A DNA stretch of 64,000 nucleotides from Verrucomicrobiota bacterium (GCA_023269545.1 JAHFTB010000011.1:1-64000); one strand, 5' to 3'; shown: positions 7,851-17,143, numbered from the stretch's first letter. Program-made: numbers and translations. The notes: generated from the letters alone by a model not told the origin.

Positions 7851-10106
7851 ATGCGCGTGCAATCACAGGAATCACAAAACACTTTCGAAAATATCAACTC
7901 TTCCAGGGGTAGCGTAGGGATAGGAGCGATTGATTCGATGAGGGCATCCCTGACTAGAAGTCCTTCCTTACGTTCCTCCCCTTTGGTAGATAGCACCTCT
8001 CCTGTTCCGATATCAGATATTGATAAATATCTAAATGAACTTCATAACAATTTGCTAAAGATGTTTCAACTCTCTGATTTGCCTAAAGAATCAGGCAAGG
8101 AGGCAGAGAGGAAGTTCAATGTTCAACTAGATGATTTGTCAAATTTAAAGGGAAATATTTTAGGAAAAAATCTTGTGGGAATTCCTAAAGAAGATCTTAC
8201 AGCAGGAAGGCGAGCATTTAGTAAAGGAATTGAAAGCTTATTAAAAGCTATTTTAAGTAAAAAAAATATTAATTTTAAAAAAGCTGATATAAAATATAAA
8301 ATAAATACTTTCTCTAAAGGTAGTGGTGAGTTATTTAAAGCGATTTGCTATGCCCAACTCGCAAATGATCCGTCTAATTCTGATTTCGTACGTCAAAATT
8401 GCAGCAAAAAAATTTGTCAGCATTTTAAGAAAGGTAGGGATTTGATTAGTAAAAGTAAGGATTTATTTGAAAATCCAGAGTGGGGAAGTCAATTCACAGA
8501 GCTAAATCAAAGAATCACAGACCTAAATCAAAGAATCGAAGAAATATCAAAAAGTATGGATACTCATTTAGTTGCGATTGAAAATATCCAGGTTCCTCAA
8601 GAGAGGAGATTGGAACCTTTTAAAGGTTCAAAATCAAACAAATTAAAAGGAAGATTTAATGGAATATTTATAAAAGAAAACAATCAATTTTTATTGAGTC
8701 AGAATAAGTTCATGAGATCACATGTGGGTTTATTGCCTAATTTTGCGCAGGAGATAATAAGTTCTTTGATAACTCTGAAGATAGATCGCTGGCCTTTTAA
8801 TAACAAAGCGATAATGTGGGATTCCAGTGAAGCATTAGGTGTAATATTTGATAAAAAAATCAAAGAAGTTTCAGGGGAATTTTTATCTCAATTAGGAATA
8901 GAAGAATTGAATCTCTGTGAAGAAAAATTTAAAAATGCTTGGAAAATAGCCATCGATAAGCTGGGAGCCAATGATATCACAGCGGTAAAAAAAGAGCTTG
9001 TGACGCAACTTGAAAATGCATTTGCAGAGCTTGAAATAGATCCTGACCTAGCGGGAAAATTGGGTTTGTCGATTGTAGAGAGTATTAAAGGAGAATACTA
9101 TCGTCTTGTCGGAAGCTCACAAAAGTCGAATCAGCACAATCAGATTGCTGCAACCAAGTGGAAGGAGGCTCTGAAAACTCTCCACGAGATTTTTCAAAAA
9201 AATAAAAAGCAAGTGACTCGGGAGACCATGCTATCGGAATGGAGAAAAGAAATAGATATCCCCTTAGACGAGCCGTATCCAAAAATATTCCTATACCACG
9301 TATGTCTCCAGGAGGATATTGCAGAAAAAGCCGCTCAACTAGATGTATTATTGAAGCCTCCGGCTGTTAAGCGATGGTTTCATAAAAGTAAATGGAGTTG
9401 CCTTAACAAGAAATGGAACTGTTTCTGCGAGCAAAGGACAAAATATTTCCTTTTTAAAAGAGTGGAGAAAGCAAAAGAAATAATCGATTTATATGGGAAA
9501 AATAGCAAAGAGATTCCTAGCGATCTTCAATCTTTTTTTGATCGAAATTATCATCAATTTAAGGCTAAATTTACTGCGCCTCAACAAGAAAAAGATTTGC
9601 GTGCTGAAAAAAAGAAATTTGAAGGCCTCGTGAATCAATATTATCAGCACAAGAGTTTGGAGGGCCACCCTGATGGGGCAACGAAGAACGCAAGCAAGCA
9701 AAAATCGATATGTACTGCAATTAAACAAGTGGCAAAAAATTATCAACCGAATACTCCCGCTGATATTCCAGGGCTTATTCAAGTAAGCTCTGCGGATCTG
9801 GAATACATCCAGAAGGCAGTAAAAGAGGCATCTTCCGAGTTAAAATCTCTGCCTAAAGCTCCACGCTCTTGGAAAAAGACGAAGCAGCTTCTGTGGATAG
9901 GGGGAATCACTTGCATTGCTGGAGGGTTAATTGCCATGGCTGCACTGGTGACCTCCCTTGCATGGCCAGCCGCTATTGCCGCTTGTATAATTATTATATT
10001 CGGAATATGGTATGGTTCTCGTTGTATTGCGAGCAATGACTCACTCGGTCTATGGGGGCGGCTTAAGAATTTTATTTTGGGTAGGATTTCTCCATCCGCA
10101 GACTAG
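7851..10106 (+). CDS. Unknown large alpha-helical protein with C-terminal two-lobed membrane hairpin
   Basis: 751 residues, not recognised. No signal peptide. Most of the chain is charged, lysine-rich and predicted helical, with a short heptad duplication (LNQRITDLNQRIEE) near residue 220. The only strongly hydrophobic part is at the C-terminus, about residues 679-725: two adjacent hydrophobic segments separated by a Trp-Pro turn (SLAWPAA), followed by a short basic tail. Such a bilobed hydrophobic domain is the hallmark of chlamydial inclusion-membrane (Inc) proteins, though Incs usually carry it nearer the N-terminus, and any small hairpin membrane protein would look alike. A motif EGHPDG near residue 607 also occurs in the 1511-residue toxin-like protein just before its translocation region. 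The gene is AT-rich compared with its neighbours and stands alone, suggesting an accessory and possibly host-directed role. Function unknown. Confidence 0.7.
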   Translation: MRVQSQESQNTFENINSSRGSVGIGAIDSMRASLTRSPSLRSSPLVDSTSPVPISDIDKYLNELHNNLLKMFQLSDLPKESGKEAERKFNVQLDDLSNLKGNILGKNLVGIPKEDLTAGRRAFSKGIESLLKAILSKKNINFKKADIKYKINTFSKGSGELFKAICYAQLANDPSNSDFVRQNCSKKICQHFKKGRDLISKSKDLFENPEWGSQFTELNQRITDLNQRIEEISKSMDTHLVAIENIQVPQERRLEPFKGSKSNKLKGRFNGIFIKENNQFLLSQNKFMRSHVGLLPNFAQEIISSLITLKIDRWPFNNKAIMWDSSEALGVIFDKKIKEVSGEFLSQLGIEELNLCEEKFKNAWKIAIDKLGANDITAVKKELVTQLENAFAELEIDPDLAGKLGLSIVESIKGEYYRLVGSSQKSNQHNQIAATKWKEALKTLHEIFQKNKKQVTRETMLSEWRKEIDIPLDEPYPKIFLYHVCLQEDIAEKAAQLDVLLKPPAVKRWFHKSKWSCLNKKWNCFCEQRTKYFLFKRVEKAKEIIDLYGKNSKEIPSDLQSFFDRNYHQFKAKFTAPQQEKDLRAEKKKFEGLVNQYYQHKSLEGHPDGATKNASKQKSICTAIKQVAKNYQPNTPADIPGLIQVSSADLEYIQKAVKEASSELKSLPKAPRSWKKTKQLLWIGGITCIAGGLIAMAALVTSLAWPAAIAACIIIIFGIWYGSRCIASNDSLGLWGRLKNFILGRISPSAD

Positions 10107-10113
10107 AGCATTA

Positions 10114-10178
10114 TTGAGCCTCGCTGGAATCAAAAATCCCAGGCACATTCGTTCTCATTTTAAAGGAAGTCCGCTATA
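10114..10178 (-). repeat. TATAGCGG-family interspersed repeat, long copy
   Basis: In reverse orientation this matches 17029-17093 over about 65 bp, starting TATAGCGGACTTCC, through GAACGAATGTGCCTGGG, to GATTCCAGCGAGGC. The 3' part can form a small hairpin (GCCTGG with CCAGGC in the 17 kb copy). It lies directly behind the 751-residue gene. Confidence 0.75.
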
Positions 10179-10202
10179 ACATGAGTGGTCCGAATTTTTC
10201 GT

Positions 10203-10264
10203 CATTCCAGACGCACCCACTGAGCCATATGAGCAGATACGGAGCGGTTGGTGCGTCCGGAATG
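10203..10264. repeat. Long inverted repeat between two convergent genes
   Basis: CATTCCAGACGCACC (10203-10217) is complementary to GGTGCGTCCGGAATG (10250-10264) with one mismatch, leaving a 32-base loop. It lies between the convergent 751-residue gene and clpB. It could act as a bidirectional terminator or be a small non-autonomous element; no T-tract follows directly on either strand. Confidence 0.6.
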
Positions 10265-10325
10265 AATAATAAACAGGAGGGGAAAGTCCAAATCTAGGGC
10301 CTTGACAGAGGGAATCTCACACTGA

Positions 10326-12893
10326 TTATTGTTTTTCAAAGATGAGGTAGTTGTCTTTGACATCGGCTCGCAAGCGATCTCCTGCGCTGATTTTTCCGTC
10401 GAGAATTTCGAGGCTCAGCGGGTCTAGCAATTGGTGTTGAATGACTCGTTTGAGCGGTCTGGCTCCGTATGCGGGATCATAGCCTTCGCGGGCAAGAAGG
10501 CGGCGAGCGGCTGGAGCCAATTCCAGAAAGAGTTTTTGTTGTTCCATTCTCTTTGCAAGACGAGTGAGTTGGATATCCACAATTTTCTCGATGTGAGCAT
10601 CCGATAAGCGATCAAAAATAATTGTCTCATCTATGCGATTCAGGAATTCGGGACGGAAGTGTCCTCGCAAGGCATCCAAAACGCGGTGATTACGTTCTTC
10701 TTTGGGCAGATCCTCCATAATAAATTGGCTGCCAATGTTGCTGGTCATGATGAGAACGGTATTTTTAAAATCGACGGTTCGGCCTTGTCCATCCGTAATG
10801 CGACCTTCATCGAGTACTTGAAGGAGGACGTTGAATACGTCGGGGTGCGCTTTTTCAACTTCGTCGAAGAGAATGACGGAGTAGGGTTTTCTGCGGACGG
10901 CTTCGCTGAGTTGTCCTCCTTCCTCGTATCCCACGTAGCCGGGAGGGGCGCCGATGAGGCGAGCGACGGTATGTTTTTCCATGTATTCGCTCATGTCGAG
11001 GCGGATCATGGCGCCCTCGTCATCAAACAAAAATTCAGCGAGGGCTTTGCTAAGTTCGGTTTTTCCTACGCCGGTGGGGCCTAGGAAAAGGAAGGAGCCG
11101 ATAGGACGATTTTCATCCTGTAAGCCGGCGCGTGCACGCCGAACGGCATTGGAGACCGCAATGATAGCGGTTTGTTGTCCTACGACTCGCTGGATGAGGC
11201 GTTCCTCCATTTTGATCAGTTTTTGTTTTTCGGTTTCTTGGAGGCGAGAAACCGGAATGCCTGTCCATGTGGCGACGACCTTTGCGATGTCTTCTTCGGT
11301 GACTTCTTCTTTGAGCAAAGAGGATGTGGTGGTGCCTTGTTTTTGGATAAGTTCTTCGAGTTGACGTTGGAGTTCAGGGAGGGCTCCGTATTGGATTTCG
11401 CTAGCGTGTGCTAGATTGCCTTGTCGCTGGGCGGTTTCTAATTCGGTGCGTAATTTTTCAATTTCGCCTGCGATTCGCTGAGTTTTTCCAATTTCCTCTT
11501 TTTCTTTTTGCCATTGAGCTTTCAGTTGAGTGGCAATGTCCTTTTTGTCGGCGAGTTCTTTTTCCAATTTTGAGAGGCGATCTTTGCTGGCGGCATCTTT
11601 TTCCTTTTTTAGGGCCTGGCGCTCCATTTCGCCTTGCATGATTTCTCGCTCTACTTGGTCGATCTCGGTGGGCATGGAGTCGAGTTCAATTTTGAGTCGG
11701 GAAGCGGCTTCGTCTATCAGGTCTACTGCTTTGTCGGGTAGGAAACGATCCGAGATATAGCGATGGGAGAGAATGGCTGCGGCAACGAGAGCGGCGTCTT
11801 GAATGCGTACGCCGTGGTGGACTTCGTATCGTTCTTTGAGTCCGCGCAAAATAGCGATGGTATCTTCGACGCTAGGCTCCTTGACCATAACGGGCTGGAA
11901 TCTCCGTTCGAGTGCCGCATCCTTTTCGATATATTTTCGATATTCATCCAACGTGGTAGCGCCGATGGTACGTAGTTCTCCGCGGGCGAGTTGAGGTTTC
12001 AACAAGTTGGAGGCATCGACGGCTCCTTCTGCGGCTCCAGCTCCTACAATGGTATGGAGTTCGTCTATGAAAAGAATGATTTCGCCTTCGCTGGAGGTGA
12101 CTTCTTTTAAAAAGGCTTTGAGGCGATCTTCGAATTCTCCGCGATATTTGGCGCCCGCGATCATTGAGCCTAGGTCGAGTGCGATGATGCGTTTGTTTTT
12201 AAGAGATTCCGGAACGTCTCCACTGATAATACGACGTGCAAGGCCTTCCACAATGGCTGTTTTTCCGACACCAGGTTCTCCGATGAGGACGGGATTGTTT
12301 TTTGTCCGACGAGAAAGCACCTGCATCGTCCGGCGGATTTCATCATCTCGTCCAATTACGGGATCGATTTTTCCGCGGCGGGCCAGTGCCGTCAGATCCC
12401 GTCCGTATTTTTCCAGGGTTTGATATTTGCCCTCCGGATTTTGGTCTGTCACTCGCTGGGATCCACGGATTTCCTGTAAGGCTTTCATCAGACGGGAGCG
12501 ATCGATCCCGTCTGTTTTTAATAAGCGTGAGGCGCAAGATTTTCCTTCCAGGAGGGCGAGGAGGAAATGTTCGGCACTCAGATATTCGTCTTTGAGTTTG
12601 TCCATTTCTCTCTCGGCTGCATCCAGTGTTTTGCGCAGTGGATCTCCGAGGTGAGGTCCGGCTCCTCCGTGAACGCTGGGACGACTGTTCAGTTCAGTCT
12701 CCAATTGCTGAATGAAATGAGCGGGGTGGACGCCTAATTTTTCCAAAAGCGGCGTGGCAAGAGCATTTTCTTGACGGAGGAGACTCAGGAGAAAGTGTTC
12801 GGGGGTGAGTTCTTGCTGGTTCAGTTTGGAAGCGATGTCAATGGCACCATTTAACGCTTCTTGCATTTTGGTAGTAAATTTGTCCGGTCGCAT
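10326..12893 (-). CDS. clpB: ATP-dependent disaggregase ClpB
   Basis: Cytoplasmic Hsp100 chaperone that extracts polypeptides from aggregates together with DnaK. The order is that of ClpB: an N-terminal double Clp-N repeat (FLLSLLRQ and FLLALLEG), NBD1 with Walker [14 protein letters not shown], a long charged coiled-coil middle domain (about 410-520) that distinguishes ClpB from ClpA and ClpC, and NBD2 with [13 protein letters not shown], ending in the D2 small domain. Length is about 855 residues, as expected. An in-frame start 12 codons upstream (12929) exists, but family members begin at the sequence MRPDKFT, so 12893 is preferred; no strong ribosome-binding site decides it. Flanked by accessory genes, so probably monocistronic. 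A heat-shock promoter was not identified. Confidence 0.96.
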   Translation of the reverse strand: MRPDKFTTKMQEALNGAIDIASKLNQQELTPEHFLLSLLRQENALATPLLEKLGVHPAHFIQQLETELNSRPSVHGGAGPHLGDPLRKTLDAAEREMDKLKDEYLSAEHFLLALLEGKSCASRLLKTDGIDRSRLMKALQEIRGSQRVTDQNPEGKYQTLEKYGRDLTALARRGKIDPVIGRDDEIRRTMQVLSRRTKNNPVLIGEPGVGKTAIVEGLARRIISGDVPESLKNKRIIALDLGSMIAGAKYRGEFEDRLKAFLKEVTSSEGEIILFIDELHTIVGAGAAEGAVDASNLLKPQLARGELRTIGATTLDEYRKYIEKDAALERRFQPVMVKEPSVEDTIAILRGLKERYEVHHGVRIQDAALVAAAILSHRYISDRFLPDKAVDLIDEAASRLKIELDSMPTEIDQVEREIMQGEMERQALKKEKDAASKDRLSKLEKELADKKDIATQLKAQWQKEKEEIGKTQRIAGEIEKLRTELETAQRQGNLAHASEIQYGALPELQRQLEELIQKQGTTTSSLLKEEVTEEDIAKVVATWTGIPVSRLQETEKQKLIKMEERLIQRVVGQQTAIIAVSNAVRRARAGLQDENRPIGSFLFLGPTGVGKTELSKALAEFLFDDEGAMIRLDMSEYMEKHTVARLIGAPPGYVGYEEGGQLSEAVRRKPYSVILFDEVEKAHPDVFNVLLQVLDEGRITDGQGRTVDFKNTVLIMTSNIGSQFIMEDLPKEERNHRVLDALRGHFRPEFLNRIDETIIFDRLSDAHIEKIVDIQLTRLAKRMEQQKLFLELAPAARRLLAREGYDPAYGARPLKRVIQHQLLDPLSLEILDGKISAGDRLRADVKDNYLIFEKQ

Positions 12894-13099
12894 TTTAGTT
12901 GAGAGCATTCTACCAGGCTCCAAAGTCAAAAAAACTGATTTTTTTCAAAACACTCCTCGAAGTACCTACTGGGTATGCGTGCTCATTGTATCAGTGCTTT
13001 GCTATAGCTATTGGGAACGATCTCACCCTCCCCCATTCTTATTTTCTTACCGACTCGTTTTGTCGATGAGCTAAAAATGAATGGGGGTGGGCGAATCCT

Positions 13100-16000
13100 C
13101 TATGAGGAAATTTCTATCTTTTGTTTATCCTCCTCTTGTTCTTTTTCTGATTTAAAAGGATTATAGCGAGTGATGATTGTTTTTCCGTCCGTAGAAATTA
13201 ATAGTACCTCAGAAGGAGAGTGAGAAGGCATGATTTTCACGACATTTTTAGTTTTAACTGACCTGTGAGTAATATCTCCATTAGCTTTTAATTTAGTGAT
13301 AAATACCTTTTTTTCCTCCAAGGAATGGAATAGTAAAATGGATTCATTGCTTTTGGAAGGTGACTGTAATTCTGAAAATAATTGCCAGTTATTTTTAATC
13401 ACAACTTTTTTCCCGGTTTGGGAATTTACATATACTGTTTCTTCTTTATTATCTGCATGAGTCAATGGGACTCTTATCCAATTAGCCATTGTAACTTTAC
13501 TGGGTGAGTGAGACTGATTGCCTGAAGAATGGAATTTTTTTGCGAAGACATCTGCAAAAGGTGTTATGGATTCTATTTTAGCATCTATCTTTTTATCTTT
13601 TTTATTTATCCGGATTTTGAATGTATAACCCTTGTTGTTATGGATGTTCATTACCTTTCCCTGAGGTTCCGTATCTGCTATGGAAGCAACGCTTCTCTTG
13701 ATGCCGCTAATAGTCTTATCTATTTCTTTCTGAGTCGGTGGCAATACTGCTTCCAGAAACTTTTCATCTATTCCGGTAATGCCAGTAAGTTGAGGGAATT
13801 CGCCTTGTTTAAATTTGTAAGTCCAAGTAGAAAATTTCTCCGGATTTCCATAAGGAACTACATGCTCAAAAGAAATTTCTTTACCCTGTTGATCAAGGTT
13901 CTGAATATAACTATCTTTATTTAAAACAGCTAAATTATAACCAGTGCTTACCTTATTTGTCGTAGTGCTCACGCAATGTATTTTTCCTAAACGAGCGTTG
14001 AAAAAATAAGCGTTATTTTCCGTATTGGATTTAAAAATAAATTTGCTGCCCATGTCAATGGTTTCATATAAATCATTATTTCCTATAATGCGATTTGATT
14101 TCCTATCAAATAAGGTTGTAATCGTATCTCGACTGTAAGCTTTTAAATCTAATAAGTAAAGATCAGTTTTCGATTTTTCGCTTCCTGATTGAGGGGGGGT
14201 GGGGGGCGTGCCATATCCTATGTTTACTATCACTTGAGACTCTGTCTGGCCCTTCTCATTAAGTTTTTGAAGATATCCATTTATATCTATTTTATCTCTC
14301 CTGGAAAATTCCGCTGATATTAAACGCATTGTCTTCCTGAGCGGATTCACGTTCCAGGTAAACTTGTTTCCTATTAATTGAATATCTGAACGTTTTACTT
14401 TGGTAATATCAATTTTGTTGATGCGTCCATCATCATATGGAACACACAAATATTTCTTTTTCCCATCATCTTCAAAACGGATGCCTTCTTTAAGGTTTGC
14501 TCCGGGAGCATGGATTTTAAATGTGGTAGTAGCTGAGGAAACTTTCGGATCTTCTAAGGATAAACTGACTTGAGAAGGCAATCCCGTGATGAATGCCGTC
14601 CCCCCCTGAGGATTTGTGATAAAGTGATAAGATCCGGATGCATCAGGTGGGATGATGTACGTTTTATTTCCTGAATCCATTGTGATTTTTAATGTGCTGG
14701 AAATAGGTTGTACGTCATTAGAAGAAAAATTAAACCATAGTTTATTAGCTGATCTGTTTGCTAGCCCAAAATGATTATGAGTGATTAGTGATGAAGGAAG
14801 TAATTTTTTGGAAACTAATTTTCTAAGAATATCTTGTTGCTGATTTGTTAGTGGATTTGACGTAAACAATCCATCTTCTGCATTAATTTTAATATGATAT
14901 CTTGTAGCGGATGGCAATAGTCTGATATCAGGAATTTTAGGTATTGAATGATGTTTCGGATATCCTAGTGAATCTGCCAGATTAAAAAAGTCATTATCGT
15001 CAATATTTCCGGGATAAAGTGTATCATATATGGGATTTAAAGGGGTGAAGGTGGCTTCTAATCCCGTACGTTCATTTTTTTTAATAAGGTTTGCTGGAAG
15101 TCTGATATGAAATCGGATTCCGTCAGGAGAAAGAGTAAGTTTTTTTTGCGAGAAGTCTATTTCACTGGCGCTATGAAAAACGATCAAATCATCTTTGATT
15201 TCAAATCCGGATTTTTTATATATATTGTCAAATTTCGATAGTGCATTCAACATGTTATCCGTATTTTCTTTCAGAGAATAATGCAGTGAAGCTAATATTC
15301 CTGAGACAAAACTTAATACTCCGACTGCAAGGCCAATTGGTCCTAATAATGCTGAAGATGCTCCTGAAAAGTGAAGAGCAAGAGTCGCGCCTCCGGTCAG
15401 AACTCCTGCGGCGGTTCCAAATAACGCAATTGAAGATTGAACTAATTCGCTTTCGGTTTTTGCATGAGATAACTTATTTATATCATAAGCAAGCACAATT
15501 AAATTTAAAGGAAATGTCACCTTTTTTAAGGCGAGACTAGCGGACTCAAGTTGAGTTATTAAGTCTTTTCTTAAATAAGGAAGAATTGCAATTATTCCTG
15601 AGGTGCTTGTGCTGTTGCCTTTATATAAAGCTCGCAAAGCATCATATTGTAAAGCAATTGGCATTTCATTTGGATTTTTAATATAAGATAGCCAGCTATT
15701 TGCTCCATTTAAGAAGTCCAATGAATTCACATTGGAATCGGATCTTAATTTCGCAACGGATTCTTCTTTGATGAAAAAATTTCCTTGTGAATCAACTCCG
15801 ATATACTTGGAAAGTTCCTGTAAATCTTTAATGATTGTTTTGTAATTTTCACTCCAATCTGAAAACTTTTTGATGATGGCAATATCAGTTATATTAATTT
15901 CTTTGTTCTCCAATGTGAGGGTATTTAAAATATTGACTGTTAAACTGGAAGGTGTTACAGCTTTACTTATATTAGGATTTAAAATCCAACCCGATTCAGC

Positions 16001-16354
16001 AGCTTTCTTACTTTGGTTTAATGCAAACTTTTGGAGATCCAAAAATTGGCTGGAGAGATTTTTTACTTCTTCTTCCGCCTTTCTGTTTTTTTCTATGATT
16101 TGTGCGTAGTGATAAGCAGCCAATCCGGAATTGCCAAATTTTTTAATAATTTCTTGAGGAGTATGTCCTTTGGTATTTATTGTTGCAGAACTTCTTTGAG
16201 CAACGATTCCTGTGATAAGAGATCTGTTGACAGGGGCTGGTTGCTGTCCTTCGGTGGCAGTGGTGGGTGGAGGTGTGGGCTTGGTGGGATTTAATAATCG
16301 GGTATGATCTTCCGGTAAGATAATGGTATTTTTTGATGCGGATGTGCTAATCAT
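13100..16354 (-). CDS. Second TcdA/TcdB translocation-domain-like protein, lacking the protease domain
   Basis: 1084 residues. A disordered proline/threonine-rich start (about 20-45) is followed by helical, coiled-coil-prone sequence to about 270. Residues 279-355 form a glycine/alanine-rich hydrophobic block (segments such as LFGTAAGVLTGGATLAL and GPIGLAVGVLSFVSGILA) followed by a charged helix (LKENTDNMLNALSKFDNIYKK) and then beta-rich sequence starting DDLIVFHSASEIDFSQKKL. That succession mirrors the TcdB translocation domain and its counterpart at 700-850 of the 1511-residue protein here. No GH...GC protease-like pair, no glucosyltransferase DXD and no signal peptide are seen. It is AT-rich and set between clpB and ftsZ. 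It may be a pore/translocation partner or a shortened paralogue. I am fairly sure of the domain and unsure of the function. Confidence 0.75.
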   Translation of the reverse strand: MISTSASKNTIILPEDHTRLLNPTKPTPPPTTATEGQQPAPVNRSLITGIVAQRSSATINTKGHTPQEIIKKFGNSGLAAYHYAQIIEKNRKAEEEVKNLSSQFLDLQKFALNQSKKAAESGWILNPNISKAVTPSSLTVNILNTLTLENKEINITDIAIIKKFSDWSENYKTIIKDLQELSKYIGVDSQGNFFIKEESVAKLRSDSNVNSLDFLNGANSWLSYIKNPNEMPIALQYDALRALYKGNSTSTSGIIAILPYLRKDLITQLESASLALKKVTFPLNLIVLAYDINKLSHAKTESELVQSSIALFGTAAGVLTGGATLALHFSGASSALLGPIGLAVGVLSFVSGILASLHYSLKENTDNMLNALSKFDNIYKKSGFEIKDDLIVFHSASEIDFSQKKLTLSPDGIRFHIRLPANLIKKNERTGLEATFTPLNPIYDTLYPGNIDDNDFFNLADSLGYPKHHSIPKIPDIRLLPSATRYHIKINAEDGLFTSNPLTNQQQDILRKLVSKKLLPSSLITHNHFGLANRSANKLWFNFSSNDVQPISSTLKITMDSGNKTYIIPPDASGSYHFITNPQGGTAFITGLPSQVSLSLEDPKVSSATTTFKIHAPGANLKEGIRFEDDGKKKYLCVPYDDGRINKIDITKVKRSDIQLIGNKFTWNVNPLRKTMRLISAEFSRRDKIDINGYLQKLNEKGQTESQVIVNIGYGTPPTPPQSGSEKSKTDLYLLDLKAYSRDTITTLFDRKSNRIIGNNDLYETIDMGSKFIFKSNTENNAYFFNARLGKIHCVSTTTNKVSTGYNLAVLNKDSYIQNLDQQGKEISFEHVVPYGNPEKFSTWTYKFKQGEFPQLTGITGIDEKFLEAVLPPTQKEIDKTISGIKRSVASIADTEPQGKVMNIHNNKGYTFKIRINKKDKKIDAKIESITPFADVFAKKFHSSGNQSHSPSKVTMANWIRVPLTHADNKEETVYVNSQTGKKVVIKNNWQLFSELQSPSKSNESILLFHSLEEKKVFITKLKANGDITHRSVKTKNVVKIMPSHSPSEVLLISTDGKTIITRYNPFKSEKEQEEDKQKIEISS

Positions 16355-16508
16355 AATATATGTAATAAGTATTAGTATTCAACAATGTAACTATGAATGT
16401 ATCGTACAGGAGTACGACATGTGTTAATAACCGATGTGACATGGCTCATAGGGAGGGTCCGTGGAGGCAACTTAGTTTCCTACGGAGAGAGCGTAACATC
16501 AGAGTAAC

Positions 16509-16587
16509 TGACGTGACGCACTTTAAGGAGCTCTGGGAGCAAAAAACTATTTTAGCCTACAAGGTTTCCCTTTTTTGCGTAACATCA
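16509..16587 (+). mobile_element. 79-bp MITE-like element, copy 1
   Basis: Starts TGACGTGACGCA and ends TTGCGTAACATCA, which are near-perfect terminal inverted repeats. The interior (AGGAGCTCTGGGAGCAAAAA) is shared with copies at 37896-37974 and 58481-58558. No coding capacity, so any movement would need a transposase supplied elsewhere. Confidence 0.8.
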
Positions 16588-16651
16588 CAGATTAATAAAT
16601 CTGAATGAATTTGAATATAGTTTACAAACTAAAGTTTGCAACCAGGAGCCT

Positions 16652-16710
16652 GTAATAGGTCTTTATATGATTGGGTATGTTCTACCCTATATGTAGAAGC
16701 TACCTATTAC
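16652..16710. other. Long imperfect hairpin
   Basis: GTAATAGGT (16652-16660) pairs with ACCTATTAC (16702-16710). Nested inside are ATAT/ATAT and GGGTA/TACCC around a TGTTC loop. The nested pairing suggests a structured RNA or cruciform rather than chance. It lies about 300 bases upstream of the second toxin-like gene. No known RNA family is recognised. Confidence 0.5.
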
Positions 16711-17028
16711 TTATTAAAAAAATTAGGTGCTATACGTTTTTGTAGGCAGAATAAGATGCGGATTTATAGATGATTGCTATAAAATGATATGTGGTGCAAT
16801 AGGGAATCCATTGGGTAAGCACCCCTCCTATCTGCTTAAAAATTGAGCGAGATTGTGGAAAAACCTAATAGGTCATCCGTGCTAAAACGTTCCGGAAGTG
16901 ATAAAAGCTAACATCAAAATATTGATGATGGAATTTCGTTAGGGTAATTACCTGAGAAAATACCTAAAAAGGAAATGGCCAAACATTGGGCAGTACAGGA
17001 AATATCGGATATTATAGCATGAGCCTTC

Positions 17029-17093
17029 TATAGCGGAATTCCTTTAAAAGGAGAACGAATGTGCCTGGGATTTTTGATTCCAGCCAGGCGCAA
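17029..17093 (+). repeat. TATAGCGG-family interspersed repeat, long copy
   Basis: TATAGCGGAATTCC, then GAACGAATGTGCCTGGG and CCAGCCAGGC. Matches 10114-10178 in the opposite orientation, and its first 27 bp match 568-594. The first 14 bp also occur inverted at the end of birA (50619-50632). Confidence 0.75.
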
Positions 17094-17096
17094 AAT

Positions 17097-17124
17097 GGAG
17101 ACCCTATCTGAAGATACGGGCTCC
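17097..17124. terminator. Hairpin followed by T-tract, downstream of ftsZ
   Basis: Stem GGAG-CCC-TATC with GATA-GGG-CTCC around a TGAA loop and two single-base bulges. TTTTT follows on the plus strand and ATTTTG on the minus strand. Located about 80 bases after the ftsZ stop, so it may end the dcw transcript; the stronger T-run faces the other way. Confidence 0.5.
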
Positions 17125-17143
17125 TTTTTGTAATAAAGTTGGC

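Noticed and set aside
10659-12654. Several plus-strand open frames opposite clpB
   Set aside because: Shadows of the well-conserved clpB reading frame; compositions mirror the antisense of Clp motifs.
16393-16608. 71-codon open frame upstream of the second toxin-like gene
   Set aside because: It spans the MITE-like element and its remnant end; no similarity or ribosome-binding site.
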